Positions 27,477-39,216 of a stretch of DNA of 64,000 nucleotides are shown here, piece after piece; the stretch's first letter is position 1; each line of letters opens with the position of its first letter. This DNA is from Psychrobacter aestuarii. Lineage in GTDB: Bacteria > Pseudomonadota > Gammaproteobacteria > Pseudomonadales > Moraxellaceae. The stretch covers positions 434,001 to 498,000 of the forward strand of contig NZ_CAJGYT010000001.1 in assembly GCF_904846035.1 (NCBI RefSeq), written 5' to 3'. Below the pieces are notes generated by a model. It saw only the letters and a program-made list of their open reading frames with translations. It did no database searches and was not told where the DNA came from. The position numbers were made by a program, and so were the translations under genes.

Positions 27477-28667
27477 CTAGCGCAGCGACTGCCAGACACT
27501 CACTTGTCCTGAGCTGCTTTGTGTCAGCAAGCGATTGCCTACGACTTGCAAGCTGCTGAGCGCACCTTTGGTGCTGGTGCGGCTGATGATTTGTCCATTT
27601 GCTGGGTTAAACAGATGTACCACGCCGTCTAAGTCACCAACCGCGATATGACCATCGATCATCACAGGGTTGGTCAATTGACGATACATGAGCGAGTCAT
27701 TCTCCCACAGCGTCTGACCTGTCTTGCGGTCATAAGCGACCACTTTGCCATCAAGGCTGGTAGCAATAACTTGTCTTGGGTTAACGGCCAATGATTTTAG
27801 GCTGGCAAGTTTGTTTACGAACATCACTTGGCTTGAAGCCATGTCGATGGCCAACAGCTGACCGCTGTAACTGACCGCAAACATCTGATTGTTATCGACA
27901 ATCGGTGTGCCATCAACATCACTCATACGCTCAATTTCGCTGCTGCCTGTACCCACACCGACGCGGCGTGACCATAAAGGCAGACCGTTATCTATAGTGA
28001 TGGCGTGCAGACGACCATCAGCAGTCGCGAGCAAAGCAGTTTTGTCATCTAGCAAGGTAGGTGCTGCGCCCCCACGGATACTGATAGCAGGCACTTGGGT
28101 GGCAAACTTCCAAATAGATTTGCCAGTCTGTAGCGACAAGCCATGCAAAAAGCCGTCATTGGCAGACAGGACCACGCGGTTGTTATGAATCAATGCAGGC
28201 GTCAAAACCGTGCCTGATAACTGCTGCGCCCAGCGCTGCTCGCCTGTGCCGCTATCGAATGCCACCACGCGACCTGAGCGGGTGCTGACCACAGCGGTTT
28301 GACTCAAGGCATCAAGCGCCACGCCGCCTGTGATGGGTGCGCCGACATCGACAGACCATAAGCGCTGACCTTGCGCATTATAACCTGTCACCTCACCACT
28401 GCGCGAAGCGGTGACCATCTGACCGTTTTCATAGCCGACCTGCAAGTCTAGCGGGTCTTTTTTAGCGCCTTTGTTACCCACATCGGTACTAAAGACAGGC
28501 TGTAACATCTGCATAGATTCAGACAAACCGACAAGCTTGGTCGGCTCATGAGTTTCAGGCTTAATGCCACGGTTACAGCCGACCAGTGTGGTGGCGGCCA
28601 GTGCCAAAACCGCTATCGGCATTAGGGTCGCTTTAAAGCGATTATTGGCGCGAATAGATTGGGTCAT
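27477..28667 (-). CDS. bamB: Outer membrane beta-barrel assembly lipoprotein BamB
   Basis: 396 residues. A lipoprotein signal (ATTLVGC) precedes an eight-bladed PQQ-type beta propeller, with repeats such as RLWSVDVGAPITGGVAL and QTLWENDSLMYRQLTNP. BamB is the scaffold of the BAM complex on the periplasmic face of the outer membrane. Downstream of yfgM, the conserved order. Confidence 0.95.
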   Translation of the reverse strand: MTQSIRANNRFKATLMPIAVLALAATTLVGCNRGIKPETHEPTKLVGLSESMQMLQPVFSTDVGNKGAKKDPLDLQVGYENGQMVTASRSGEVTGYNAQGQRLWSVDVGAPITGGVALDALSQTAVVSTRSGRVVAFDSGTGEQRWAQQLSGTVLTPALIHNNRVVLSANDGFLHGLSLQTGKSIWKFATQVPAISIRGGAAPTLLDDKTALLATADGRLHAITIDNGLPLWSRRVGVGTGSSEIERMSDVDGTPIVDNNQMFAVSYSGQLLAIDMASSQVMFVNKLASLKSLAVNPRQVIATSLDGKVVAYDRKTGQTLWENDSLMYRQLTNPVMIDGHIAVGDLDGVVHLFNPANGQIISRTSTKGALSSLQVVGNRLLTQSSSGQVSVWQSLR

Positions 28668-28773
28668 TGTATGTTCTCACTACGAATAAAGGGACAATCA
28701 ACGAAGAAAAACGCTAAAGTCTGCAACTATAGGATGACTTTGTTGTTGAAAAACTACGCCTTTGTTGTTTTTA

Positions 28774-29565
28774 TTATGCGCTTGGCGCACTATCAACCGC
28801 GATGTCCTGCGGCGCGGCAGGCGCACTTGCGGCTGGTGCTTGCTGAATCAGCGCTGGGGCGGATTCAATGGGCGCAACCGTCATACCAAGGCTTTCCATT
28901 TTTAATGCCAATACGGCACGGCTCTCTTGGCGCTTACGCAACAGCTCCCAAGCATTGTTATAAGATTTTTTGGCAGCGTCTTCATTTTTTTGTGCCATAT
29001 AGATGTCACCAAGCAGCTCTTGCTGGCTTGCTTCAAAGGGGCTTGGCATGTCGCTTTTCGCTTCTGACAAGGCAGCGTCGGCATCACCTGCGGCAAGCAG
29101 TGTCTCTGCGTAACGAAGACGCGTGATGGCACTCAAGCCTGCATCGCCTAAGTCAATGGCGGCGGCTGTTTTTAGCGTTTCGCTCGCGCCTTCAAAGTCA
29201 TCAGCATCCGCTTGCTCGCGCGCTTTAATCATTAGTGCCTGCCACGCATAGACCGAGTCGCCATGACTGCTGACAAGGGCATCGATATTTTGCGTCAGCT
29301 CGCCACGGCTTTTATCAAGGGCGGCGGTGGCTTCGGCATTCAAGTCAGGGTTTTGTGATGCCAAATTGATCTCTTGGTTGAGATTTTGGATATCGGCATA
29401 GTGATCAGCGGCCACAGTATCGACGCGGGCATGGTTGTTTTGCCAGTACGTCCAGCCAAAATAACCTGCAAGTACCAATAAAATGACAGTAATGATATAG
29501 CTGCCGTATTGTTTTAACGCATCCATGTTGCTGTCTGCTGATGGCGAGTTTGGGGTCTGAACCAT
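28774..29565 (-). CDS. yfgM: YfgM-type tetratricopeptide membrane protein
   Basis: 263 residues from ATG 29565, which has AGGA about 8 bases upstream; an earlier in-frame start at 29601 lacks one. A short cytoplasmic N-terminus is followed by one membrane span (YIITVILLVLAGYFGWTYW) and a periplasmic TPR-like region, then an Ala/Pro-rich tail. YfgM (now often AncA) associates with SecYEG and the chaperone PpiD. It lies between hisS and bamB. Confidence 0.88.
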   Translation of the reverse strand: MVQTPNSPSADSNMDALKQYGSYIITVILLVLAGYFGWTYWQNNHARVDTVAADHYADIQNLNQEINLASQNPDLNAEATAALDKSRGELTQNIDALVSSHGDSVYAWQALMIKAREQADADDFEGASETLKTAAAIDLGDAGLSAITRLRYAETLLAAGDADAALSEAKSDMPSPFEASQQELLGDIYMAQKNEDAAKKSYNNAWELLRKRQESRAVLALKMESLGMTVAPIESAPALIQQAPAASAPAAPQDIAVDSAPSA

Positions 29566-29721
29566 ATCTGTATCCTGATAAAACCAATCAATAGAAACCA
29601 ATCAAAAATCACACGGTATGCTGTTGGTTATACGCTATAGACCATAAGTCTGATAAACCCACGCATACCGCAAGTGTTGTCAATATATCTGTATAGGCGG
29701 CGTCCGCCCACGTAGCGTCTG

Positions 29722-31008
29722 TTACGGGCGTAGGTTGCCTGCCTGCAACAGCCAGTCACGTCCAGCGCTGCTTTGCTCACCGCTTTGCATGTCTTTTAGG
29801 CTCACTGTGCCGTCCTCGATTTCTTGCTGAGCAAGGATAGCGGTCACTGCGGCACCTGACTTGTCCGCTTTTTTCATCTGTGCTTTTAGGCTCGTGGCGC
29901 TCGCCATTTTTACGCGCAGCTCTGGACGCTGTGCACGCAAATCTTGCGCGTAACGCATGCCAGCATCGTACACGTCAGGATGGGCAACGACGAACACATC
30001 ACACGCCTGCTGCGCGTCAAAGGGCGCAACTGCTTCAATTAATAGCAACAAACGCTCAAGCCCCATGGCAAAGCCGACTGCAGGCTCAGACTTGGCAGGC
30101 TTATCGCCTTTTGCGCCAGCCGATTTGAGCTGACCGATCAGCCCATCGTAGCGCCCACCTGCACAGACTGTCGCTTGGCTGCCAAGCTTGTCTGTGACCC
30201 ATTCAAAGACCGTTTTATTGTAATAATCCAAACCACGTACCAGATGCGGATTGATACGAAACGCGATGCCCAGTGCGGTAAGGTAGGCTTGGACTTGGAC
30301 AAAGTGCTCGCGGCTCTCTTCACCCAAAAAGTCGGCAAGCTTTGGCGCGTCTTGTAGCAGCGCTTGCGTGCTCGCTTCTTTACTGTCGAGGATACGTAGC
30401 GGATTGGTATCTAAGCGGCGCTGACTGTCCGCATCCAGCTCAGATTTTTTATCCGTTAGATAAGTGACCAAGGCATCACGATAAGCGCGGCGCTCGTCAA
30501 TCTCGCCCAAGCTGTTCAGCTCCAGTGTCAGCTCTTCTTTGATGCCAAGCTTGTCCCACATCATCGCCGTCATGGCAATCAGTTCGGCATCAGCATCAGG
30601 CAACGCGCTGCCAAAGCTCTCAACACCCAACTGGTGGAACTGACGGTAGCGTCCTTTTTGCGGGCGCTCGTAACGAAACATCGGACCCATGTACCACAGC
30701 TTTGGGGTGTCACCGCGCAGCAGGTTGTGCTCAATAACGGCACGCACCGCCCCTGCGGTACCTTCAGGGCGCAAAGTTAATGGCGTTGGCGGCTCAGATT
30801 TATCGGCAAAGCTGTACATTTCTTTTTCGACAATATCGGTGGCGCCGCCGATGGCACGTGCAAACAAATCGGTCTGCTCAACGATGGGCAAGCGAATATG
30901 TTCAAAGCCGTATCTGCCCAGCACATCAGCGAGTATCGACTCAAGCTTTAGCCACTGTGCCGATTGGTTGGGTAAAATGTCATTAAATCCTTTGATTGCT
31001 TTAATCAT
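29722..31008 (-). CDS. hisS: Histidine-tRNA ligase HisS
   Basis: 428 residues, class II synthetase. Motif 2 is [17 protein letters not shown]; the histidine-binding signature is [15 protein letters not shown]; motif 3 is [12 protein letters not shown]-terminal anticodon-binding domain follows. It charges tRNA-His. A perfect 12-bp hairpin lies between ispG and this gene. Confidence 0.97.
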   Translation of the reverse strand: MIKAIKGFNDILPNQSAQWLKLESILADVLGRYGFEHIRLPIVEQTDLFARAIGGATDIVEKEMYSFADKSEPPTPLTLRPEGTAGAVRAVIEHNLLRGDTPKLWYMGPMFRYERPQKGRYRQFHQLGVESFGSALPDADAELIAMTAMMWDKLGIKEELTLELNSLGEIDERRAYRDALVTYLTDKKSELDADSQRRLDTNPLRILDSKEASTQALLQDAPKLADFLGEESREHFVQVQAYLTALGIAFRINPHLVRGLDYYNKTVFEWVTDKLGSQATVCAGGRYDGLIGQLKSAGAKGDKPAKSEPAVGFAMGLERLLLLIEAVAPFDAQQACDVFVVAHPDVYDAGMRYAQDLRAQRPELRVKMASATSLKAQMKKADKSGAAVTAILAQQEIEDGTVSLKDMQSGEQSSAGRDWLLQAGNLRP

Positions 31009-31072
31009 GATGCGCTTTCATCCTCAATGCTTACGTTGACGCTATACTCTTTGTTATGTTATTCATGTGCTT

Positions 31073-31110
31073 TATGCCAATAGCCGCTGATTGACGCAGC
31101 TATTGGCATA
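31073..31110 (-). promoter_or_regulatory. Perfect 12-bp hairpin between ispG and hisS
   Basis: TATGCCAATAGC pairs fully with GCTATTGGCATA around a 14-base loop, starting 5 bases after the ispG stop. The minus-strand flank has no T-tract, so it is unlikely to be a simple terminator. It may stabilise the ispG transcript end or be a processing site. Confidence 0.5.
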
Positions 31111-31115
31111 CAGGT

Positions 31116-32234
31116 TTAGCCTTTGACGCGCAAAATCTCATTTTCACGGGCTTTTTCTAGCTCTTCGGCACGGGCGCGTACCATGCTCTCGATTTCATCC
31201 ACCAAATCTTTGGTATCAATCAGATGGCTTTTTTGTCCCATACGGTACACAAGCGACTTTGGCGCCGCACCCACGATACCAATGTCGGCTTCTTTGGCTT
31301 CCCCTGGTCCATTGACTTTACAGCCAATGACCGATAAATCCATCGGCTCACGGATGTCCTCAAGACGCGCCTCTAGTGCGGTCATCACTTTAATCACATC
31401 AAACTCTTGACGCGAGCAGCTGGGGCACGCGATAAAGTTGACACCGTTTGAGCGGATGTTTAATGACTTTAGAATATCAAAGCCAATCTTAATCTCTTCT
31501 TCAGGCTCAGCGGCGAGCGAAATACGCATGGTATCGCCAATCCCTTCTAATAACAAGCCACCAAGGGCAATCGCTGACTTGACCGTACCCGTACGGTACA
31601 CGCCCGCTTCAGTCACGCCCAAATGCAGTGGATTGTCAATCTGCGCTGACAACAAACGATAAGCATCCATGGTCAAAAACACGTTAGATGCCTTCACTGA
31701 GACTTTATATTGATCAAAGTTTAAGCGCTCTAAGATGTCAATGTGACGCATGGCGGACTCCAGCATCGCCTCACCCGTCGGCTCGCTGTATTTGCGCTGA
31801 ATGTCTTTTTCGAGCGAGCCTGCGTTAACCCCGATACGAATTGGGATGTTATGATGGCGCGCGCACGCAACCACTTCACGCACCTTGGCATCACTACCGA
31901 TATTGCCTGGGTTGATACGCAAGCAATCTGCGCCTGCCTCAGCGACCGCCAAAGCGATTTTATGATCAAAATGCACATCCGCAATTAAAGGAATATTGAC
32001 GCGTTTACGAATCTCGGCAAAAGCGGCAACCGACTCCATCGTCGGGGTTGAGACGCGCATCAAGTCTGCGCCTGCGTCCACACAGCGCTCAATCTGAGCC
32101 ACGGTCGCTGCCACATCGCACGTGTCGGTATTGGTCATACTCTGTACACTGATCGGCGCGTCGCCACCGATTGCGACATCACCAACATGAATTTTTTTGG
32201 TTAATCGGCGATTGATTGGCGATGATGTTGACAT
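31116..32234 (-). CDS. ispG: 4-hydroxy-3-methylbut-2-en-1-yl diphosphate synthase IspG
   Basis: 372 residues. The N-terminal TIM barrel ([27 protein letters not shown]) is followed by a 4Fe-4S reductase domain with Cys in [10 protein letters not shown] and [10 protein letters not shown]. It catalyses the penultimate step of the MEP isoprenoid pathway. The start has a clear AAGGA site. It lies between rodZ and hisS. Confidence 0.97.
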   Translation of the reverse strand: MSTSSPINRRLTKKIHVGDVAIGGDAPISVQSMTNTDTCDVAATVAQIERCVDAGADLMRVSTPTMESVAAFAEIRKRVNIPLIADVHFDHKIALAVAEAGADCLRINPGNIGSDAKVREVVACARHHNIPIRIGVNAGSLEKDIQRKYSEPTGEAMLESAMRHIDILERLNFDQYKVSVKASNVFLTMDAYRLLSAQIDNPLHLGVTEAGVYRTGTVKSAIALGGLLLEGIGDTMRISLAAEPEEEIKIGFDILKSLNIRSNGVNFIACPSCSRQEFDVIKVMTALEARLEDIREPMDLSVIGCKVNGPGEAKEADIGIVGAAPKSLVYRMGQKSHLIDTKDLVDEIESMVRARAEELEKARENEILRVKG

Positions 32235-32269
32235 ATAAAATCCTTATCGACAAAGTAAGCATGCAAAAA

Positions 32270-32308
32270 ATGGGGCGTAGCGCGCAATATAGCACTATAG
32301 CGCCCTTA
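32270..32308 (-). terminator. Possible attenuator/terminator after rodZ
   Basis: Minus-strand GGGCG ... CGCCC hairpin with inner TA and GC pairings, then CATTTTTTGC. It begins right after the rodZ stop and lies before the ispG ribosome site. It may set the level of ispG expression or end the pilF-rodZ unit. Confidence 0.4.
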
Positions 32309-33139
32309 TTATTCAGGCATTAATGTAAAATCAGCGCGGTTGTCTTGGCTATAGGCGCTCATATCTACAGGTGCGCCGTTCATCTGTAATGCAACCTTGT
32401 CGACCGCGTCAATTTGTATGTTAAAAGGGGGTGTGCCTTCAAAGCGGTACGTGCCTGCCGTCAAGCGCTTGGATACCAAAGCGGTATCGTCAGCATCGGT
32501 AATCGCTACTGTCGCGCCATCGGTCACCTCGACACTGAGCGCGGCAGATGAAGCCATACCGACACCCAGTGCTGAGCCGCTGGCACCAATAGCGCTGCCC
32601 GTGCTGTTAAGCGCCGCGCCTGCCTGCTGATCGGCGCTGTCCATCTCTATCACGGTCGGCGTCGCTGTCGGTGCAGGCGCGGTGTCGCTACTGCCACTGA
32701 CCAGTGACCATAACGCCACTGCCCCAACCACTAACGCAATCAGTGCCAATAGCAGCCATGGGTTGATACGCACACGCCGCGTACTGCCCGACATGGCAGG
32801 AGATGCCACAGGCAAAGCGTTGATATTCTCTGGTGGCGTGCGATAGTGACTTGGGCAAGCGCGGTCAAAACGGGTGGCAAGCGGCTCGGCATCGAGTCCT
32901 AAAAACCGCGCATAGTTGATCAAAAAGCCGCGCGCAAACACCGCAGGCGGCATAGCATCAAAGTCCTCTGCCTCAAGCGCTGCCAAATATGGCGTCAAGA
33001 TATACAGCTCATCGGACACCGCTTGTAAGCTCAGTCCCTTTTCCTCGCGCGCCTGACGTAACGGCGCGCCAAATGCTAGCGCAGGCGTATCGTCTGTACT
33101 GTCAGGGGCGCTGTCTGCGGTGGTTACGGATGGGGTCAT
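32309..33139 (-). CDS. rodZ: RodZ-like cytoskeletal protein (HTH, membrane span, DUF4115)
   Basis: 276 residues from ATG 33139, whose ATGA overlaps the pilF stop; two ATGs slightly upstream are also possible. It has an N-terminal helix-turn-helix of the RodZ type (GAPLRQAREEKGLSLQAVSDELYI), one membrane span near residues 125-145 (WLLLALIALVVGAVALW), a Ser/Ala linker and a C-terminal DUF4115 beta domain. RodZ binds MreB and helps rod shape; rodA is also in this window. Confidence 0.9.
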   Translation of the reverse strand: MTPSVTTADSAPDSTDDTPALAFGAPLRQAREEKGLSLQAVSDELYILTPYLAALEAEDFDAMPPAVFARGFLINYARFLGLDAEPLATRFDRACPSHYRTPPENINALPVASPAMSGSTRRVRINPWLLLALIALVVGAVALWSLVSGSSDTAPAPTATPTVIEMDSADQQAGAALNSTGSAIGASGSALGVGMASSAALSVEVTDGATVAITDADDTALVSKRLTAGTYRFEGTPPFNIQIDAVDKVALQMNGAPVDMSAYSQDNRADFTLMPE

Positions 33140-34077
33140 TGCCATGGGGCCTCGGGGTGTTTGAGCCATTCTTTCACTTGTTTTGCCTCAGCACTGAGCG
33201 GATAGGCGGACAACAGCTGCTGTGCGAGCTGCTGACGGGTACGCGTGTCATTTTGCGCGTTGGCAAGACGAATCCCTTGCATCAATAAGCGCGGGGTCGT
33301 GCCCTGACCGCGAATCAATAGTAAGGTTTCATCATATAGATTTTGCGCTTGTACCACGCGTTTGGCATCCAGCAACAAATCGACAAGCTCAATATGGGCA
33401 ATCAAGCTGTTGCGATTGCCCTCAAGCGCACGTAAAAAAGCTTTGGTCGCGGCAGGACGATCATTCAATTGCAAATACGTGCGCCCTAAGTTTTCCAGCG
33501 CACCGATACGACCATCGTAACCGAGCGCTGCGCCCGCAATCTCAAACTGATCCGCCGCCTCACGATAGCGCTGCATTTGCGACAGATACACGCCATAATT
33601 GTTGCGTGCCTGCTCAAACTCAGGATCAAAGCTGATGGCCTGCTTAAAGTAGCTTTCTGCTTTTTTTAAGTTACTCGCGCTGCCTTCTTTTTGCAGCAAA
33701 ACGCCCATCATATCATAGGCAGGCGCGTATCGGCTATTGGCAGCAAACGCTTTTTCAAGCTGCTGCTGCGCGGCGTCAAGACTGTTTTCACGGATGTATT
33801 GCGCCGCCAGCGCGGTACGTACCCGCGCCACCTCCTCTTTATCCACACTGCGCTTGCCACTCGCTTGGGTCATGGTTTGCGAATAAACAGGCTCAATGAC
33901 TAAGGCGTCTTTGTCGCTGGTCTGACAGCCTGAGAGCAACAGTGTGCCCAATGCTGCACCAAGCAGCACCTTTGCCTGCAAAGCGTGAGAAAAATTGGAA
34001 GTGACCTCTGTATCGTACTGTGCATGTTTAGAAATAAAAGTCATTATAGCCGCCATCATAAAACTGTGATTCAACAA
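33136..34077 (-). CDS. pilF: Type IV pilus biogenesis lipoprotein PilF (PilW)
   Basis: 313 residues as the longest frame; a start at 34044 would give a shorter N-terminus. It has a lipobox (TLLLSGC) and then a row of TPR repeats, for example YIRENSLDAAQQQLEKAF, YAPAYDMMGVLL and FEQARNNYGVYLSQ. PilF is the pilotin that brings secretin PilQ to the outer membrane. The position between rlmN and rodZ is conserved in Pseudomonas. Overlaps rodZ by 4 bases. Confidence 0.9.
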   Translation of the reverse strand: MLNHSFMMAAIMTFISKHAQYDTEVTSNFSHALQAKVLLGAALGTLLLSGCQTSDKDALVIEPVYSQTMTQASGKRSVDKEEVARVRTALAAQYIRENSLDAAQQQLEKAFAANSRYAPAYDMMGVLLQKEGSASNLKKAESYFKQAISFDPEFEQARNNYGVYLSQMQRYREAADQFEIAGAALGYDGRIGALENLGRTYLQLNDRPAATKAFLRALEGNRNSLIAHIELVDLLLDAKRVVQAQNLYDETLLLIRGQGTTPRLLMQGIRLANAQNDTRTRQQLAQQLLSAYPLSAEAKQVKEWLKHPEAPWQ

Positions 34078-34170
34078 ATATCTGATTCAATGAGCCTTCA
34101 GTTTAATGGATTTTTTGCTTATAAGTACATTTTCGTGAGCATCGCTACACTTTTGTTACCATTCTGACGT

Positions 34171-34202
34171 AAAAACGACAACTTTTGCAGGTTGCCGTTT
34201 TT
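34171..34202 (-). terminator. Rho-independent terminator of rlmN
   Basis: Minus strand: AAAAACGGCAAC-CTGCAAAA-GTTGTCGTTTTT. It starts 12 bases past the rlmN stop and separates rlmN from pilF. Confidence 0.85.
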
Positions 34203-34213
34203 AACCATAATTC

Positions 34214-35473
34214 CTACTCTGCGACTGACTCACCTGCCGCGCTTTGCTGGCGCTCGGCAATGCTCTTTTGCCATGTCGCTTGGCGACGGGTACGGTCAGC
34301 GACTTGTCCCACGAGCTGCCCACACGCCGCATCGATGTCATCACCGCGCGTCTGACGTACCGTACATACAAAGCCCGCTTGGCTTAAAATATTGCTAAAC
34401 GCATGGATGCGGTTATTGCTTGAGCGACCATATGGCGCATGCGGGAACGGGTTAAACGGAATCAAATTGATTTTACTGGGCAAGCCTTCTAACAGCGCGA
34501 CCAATTCATGCGCGTGTTGGTCACTGTCATTGACGCCCTCTAACATGACATATTCAATGGTCACGTGTTTTTTGTGGCGCGGATTGATGTCGTTGACATA
34601 GTGCTTTGCCGCTGCCATCAGCTCGCTTAGCGGGTATTTTTTATTAATTGGTACCAGTTCGTTACGCAGCGCATCATTCGGCGCATGCAACGAGATTGCC
34701 AGTGCCACGTCAATATCTTTTGCCAAATCGTACATCTTTGGCACGACGCCTGAGGTCGATAAGGTCACGCGGCGCTTGGACAGTCCATAAGCGTGGTCAC
34801 TGAGCATCAACTCCATGGCACTAACGACAGGCTTGTAGTTGAGTAGCGGTTCACCCATACCCATCATCACCACGTTGGTGACGTTGTTTTGCCATTCGCT
34901 GTGGTCGACGCGCTCAAGGCTTTCGTTTTCATCAGTCATATAAGAGGCATTCGCTACCCACAGCTGCCCAATAATCTCAGCGGCGCTCAAATCGCGCTCA
35001 AAACCTTGCTTGCCTGTACTGCAAAAGCTGCAATCGAGCGCACAGCCCACTTGCGAGGAGATGCACAGCGTCTTTCGACCGTTGGCTTTGCTGTCATCGG
35101 CAGGAATCAGTACCGTCTCGACCAATGAGCCGCCCGTTACTTCAAAAATCCACTTACGCGTGCCGTCATCGCTGTATTTGCGGTGCAAGACTTTAGGCGG
35201 GGTGACGCACGCATGCGCGCTTAGCTTTTCGCGCAATGATTTGCTTAAGTTGGTCATTTGCGCAAAATCGGTCACGCCGTATTGATAAATCCACTTAATG
35301 ACTTGCGTCGCACGAAATGGCTTTTCGCCAATTTCTTTAAAGTACGCGGCGAGCTGCTCGGGTGTCATACCCAGTAAATTGGTTTTGGCTTGTGCTTCAT
35401 CAACGATACGGATGCTCTCGCCCTTAGCAGTACGGGCAGGCTGTGATGAGACGGGCGTGGGTGCAGTTGACAT
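34214..35473 (-). CDS. rlmN: Dual-specificity 23S rRNA/tRNA methyltransferase RlmN
   Basis: 419 residues from ATG 35473; a TTG two codons upstream is unlikely. The radical-SAM CxxxCxxC motif is [17 protein letters not shown] and the C-terminal catalytic Cys region ([17 protein letters not shown]) are present. It methylates C2 of A2503 in 23S rRNA and A37 of some tRNAs. Downstream of ndk, as in many gammaproteobacteria. Confidence 0.97.
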   Translation of the reverse strand: MSTAPTPVSSQPARTAKGESIRIVDEAQAKTNLLGMTPEQLAAYFKEIGEKPFRATQVIKWIYQYGVTDFAQMTNLSKSLREKLSAHACVTPPKVLHRKYSDDGTRKWIFEVTGGSLVETVLIPADDSKANGRKTLCISSQVGCALDCSFCSTGKQGFERDLSAAEIIGQLWVANASYMTDENESLERVDHSEWQNNVTNVVMMGMGEPLLNYKPVVSAMELMLSDHAYGLSKRRVTLSTSGVVPKMYDLAKDIDVALAISLHAPNDALRNELVPINKKYPLSELMAAAKHYVNDINPRHKKHVTIEYVMLEGVNDSDQHAHELVALLEGLPSKINLIPFNPFPHAPYGRSSNNRIHAFSNILSQAGFVCTVRQTRGDDIDAACGQLVGQVADRTRRQATWQKSIAERQQSAAGESVAE

Positions 35474-35668
35474 AAGCAAAAACCTATCGACATAAACTAT
35501 AAAGAGGGGTTATCGCATTTGGGCAATCGATTGCCAAACGACAATAACGAAGAAAATACAGCGCATCTGTGAAATGATGATGAACCAGACGCGCTTATTG
35601 ATAATAAGTCTATGATAACAAAAACAACGACTTATCCGCATAAAAATAGCAATCAATCATAACTCAAA

Positions 35669-35695
35669 CGGCCTATATCCTTGGGATATAAGCCG
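35669..35695 (-). terminator. Hairpin downstream of ndk, possible terminator
   Basis: CGGC/GCCG plus TATATCC/GGATATA stem with a tiny loop, followed on the minus strand by GTTTGAGTT. It lies 99 bases past the ndk stop. The T run is weak, so the call is tentative. Confidence 0.5.
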
Positions 35696-35793
35696 CTTGA
35701 TGATGGCATTTGTCCAAATATCAACCCTTGTGACAGGATATATCACGCAATCAGCGAATACACCGCACGGTTATCGGGTCAATACGACAGCAA

Positions 35794-36225
35794 TTAGCGT
35801 GTACGTGGGCAAACTTCGTCTTCATTGAAGAAGTAGCTGATTTCACGGGCAGCTGACTGTGCTGAGTCTGAGCCGTGTACCGCGTTTTCGTCGATGCTGT
35901 TGGCAAAATCAGCACGGATAGTGCCTTCTGCCGCTTCTTTTGGATTGGTCGCGCCCATGATGTCACGGTGCTTAGCAATCGCGTCTTCGCCTTCTAGTAC
36001 CGATACCAATACTGGGCCTGAAGTCATGAAAGATTTTAGGTCGTTGTAAAATGGACGCTCAGCGTGTTCAGCGTAAAAGCCGCCAGCCTTTTCATCATCC
36101 AATTGCAACATTTTTGCGCCAACGATGCGCAGACCCGCTTGTTCAAAACGGTCATAGATTGCGCCGATGTGGTTGCCGCCAACAGCGTCAGGCTTGATGA
36201 TAGATAGCGTGCGTTCGATAGCCAT
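35794..36225 (-). CDS. ndk: Nucleoside diphosphate kinase
   Basis: 143 residues. [11 protein letters not shown] at the N-terminus and the active-site His in ENAVHGSDS are the family hallmarks. It interconverts NDPs and NTPs by a phospho-His intermediate. The ribosome site GGAGTC lies just before the ATG. The 295-base gap to purA contains the purA terminator and the ndk promoter region. Confidence 0.97.
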   Translation of the reverse strand: MAIERTLSIIKPDAVGGNHIGAIYDRFEQAGLRIVGAKMLQLDDEKAGGFYAEHAERPFYNDLKSFMTSGPVLVSVLEGEDAIAKHRDIMGATNPKEAAEGTIRADFANSIDENAVHGSDSAQSAAREISYFFNEDEVCPRTR

Positions 36226-36451
36226 GAAAGACTCCTAATCCAAATAAAATAAACCAATTATAAAATCATTATCGCGCAAAATTATGATCGTTATATGTCA
36301 TTGCTCACGGTAAAGCCGTTCGTGTGGCTGTCCCGCCATGACCCATAAGCTTGGCAAAATGTTGCCGAAGTGCGCTTGCTGCCTATTATAACCATTACGC
36401 CTATAAATGATAGGGGCAATTTACGCATAATCGACATGCCCGAAAGGTTGT

Positions 36452-36480
36452 AAAAAGCCCCAATGTTTCCATCGGGGCTT
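36452..36480 (-). terminator. Rho-independent terminator of purA
   Basis: Minus strand AAGCCCC ... GGGGCTTTTT with a 12-base loop, 41 bases after the purA stop. Confidence 0.88.
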
Positions 36481-36520
36481 CATTATTCTCTGTGTGTTAT
36501 CACAGACAATCTAAGAACAA

Positions 36521-37819
<1,299 letters not shown>

Positions 37820-37941
37820 TTACGATTGTGTATTAAGGTGTGTGCTCAAAAAAAATGATGCCAAAAACATGCATCAAAATCAGTATTGTCTTAAATAAAG
37901 ATGGGCAGCGCCCAGCAGACTGCCGAGCGCGCCCGTATCGG

Positions 37942-39216
37942 TTATAGCGCAGCGAGCTGCCATGTGTCATTGTCCCACACGATGCGGTGCGTGGCATTGG
38001 CGGGCGTATCGTCAGCGCTCAGCGGTACAGTCACGCGCACGCCTGCATCGCGCAGCGTCTTGGTATACGCGGTCAATGCTTGCTTTGCGTTACTGTCAGC
38101 GCGGCTAAGCGCAGCATAGTCCACCACGGCAATACGCGCGGTCACAAGACTGATGTGCGCGAGCAAACGACTGATATCCATACTAAAACCTGTCGCCTCG
38201 CGCGTGCCTTCGCTATGGCGCTGCATGCCATCAAAACGTCCACCCCGAACGAGTGGCTGCGTCTCATTATGAATATAGCCATTAAACACAATGCCCGTAT
38301 GGTAGTGATAGCCTGACAGCTCGGTGATATCGATGCTGACAGGGCACTGCCACTGGTCTTCTAAATGGGCTTTGATACGCTCAAGCGCTACGATGGCCTC
38401 AGTAATCTGGGCATCTTGCTGGGCGGCGGCTGAGAGTCTGGCGGGCAGCTGCGTCACATCATGACCATGACGCGCGAGCGCATAAAAATCGCTGCCCATT
38501 GGGATACTTTGGCAGGCGCGTTTAAGCTCAGGCAAGTTTTTATTGGCATATAGGTGCATCAGCTGCTCGGTATCTGCCTGTGATAAGTCCGCAAGCTCGG
38601 ATAAGCGCTTAAAGATGGCCACGTGACCTAAGTCAATATGCAGCGCATCATTTAACTCTAAACGCCCAAGCATGCCAAACAGCACATCAATCAGCTCAAT
38701 GTCGGCGCTCATCGACGCACAACCAAAAATCTCGGCACCCAGCTGTAGCGGCGTGCGTGAGCCAAACAGCCCTGATGGTAAGGTGTGAATCACGTGCCCT
38801 GCGTAGCAATAACGGGCGATGGCATCGCCGCCATGATGAGCATCAATGCGCAAAATCTGTGGGGTAATGTCCGCGCGCACGCCCATCAAACGACCCGTCA
38901 GCTGGTCGATGATTTTAAAGGTTTGGCGCTTTAGATCTTCTGAGGCGTCGCTTAAGAGCGACTCGGTATATTCAATCATCGGCGGGCTGACCAAGCGATA
39001 ACCATGCAAAATCAAATGCTGGGTCAATTGGTAGCGTAGCAGCTCTTGTTTTTGCGCGTCTTCGAACAAGACATCCACCACCCCATCAGGCAGCAGCCAG
39101 CTGTTCGCGACCTCAGCCGCAAAGTTGCTCATCAAAGGCAAACCCTGATGCGAGGCTTGGGCAGGATTGGTGATAGTTAACGAATCAGAAGCAGCAAAAT
39201 CAGAACTGGCAGACAC
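37942..39216 (-). CDS. hisZ: ATP phosphoribosyltransferase regulatory subunit HisZ
   Basis: 424 residues from GTG 39216, chosen because AAGGA lies 7 bases upstream. It resembles the catalytic core of histidyl-tRNA synthetase (FKIIDQLTGRLMGVRADITPQ; SGYHYHTGIVFNGYI) but lacks the anticodon domain. HisZ pairs with a short HisG to make the first enzyme of histidine synthesis. hisG is not next to it. Paired with purA downstream. Confidence 0.93.
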   Translation of the reverse strand: MSASSDFAASDSLTITNPAQASHQGLPLMSNFAAEVANSWLLPDGVVDVLFEDAQKQELLRYQLTQHLILHGYRLVSPPMIEYTESLLSDASEDLKRQTFKIIDQLTGRLMGVRADITPQILRIDAHHGGDAIARYCYAGHVIHTLPSGLFGSRTPLQLGAEIFGCASMSADIELIDVLFGMLGRLELNDALHIDLGHVAIFKRLSELADLSQADTEQLMHLYANKNLPELKRACQSIPMGSDFYALARHGHDVTQLPARLSAAAQQDAQITEAIVALERIKAHLEDQWQCPVSIDITELSGYHYHTGIVFNGYIHNETQPLVRGGRFDGMQRHSEGTREATGFSMDISRLLAHISLVTARIAVVDYAALSRADSNAKQALTAYTKTLRDAGVRVTVPLSADDTPANATHRIVWDNDTWQLAAL

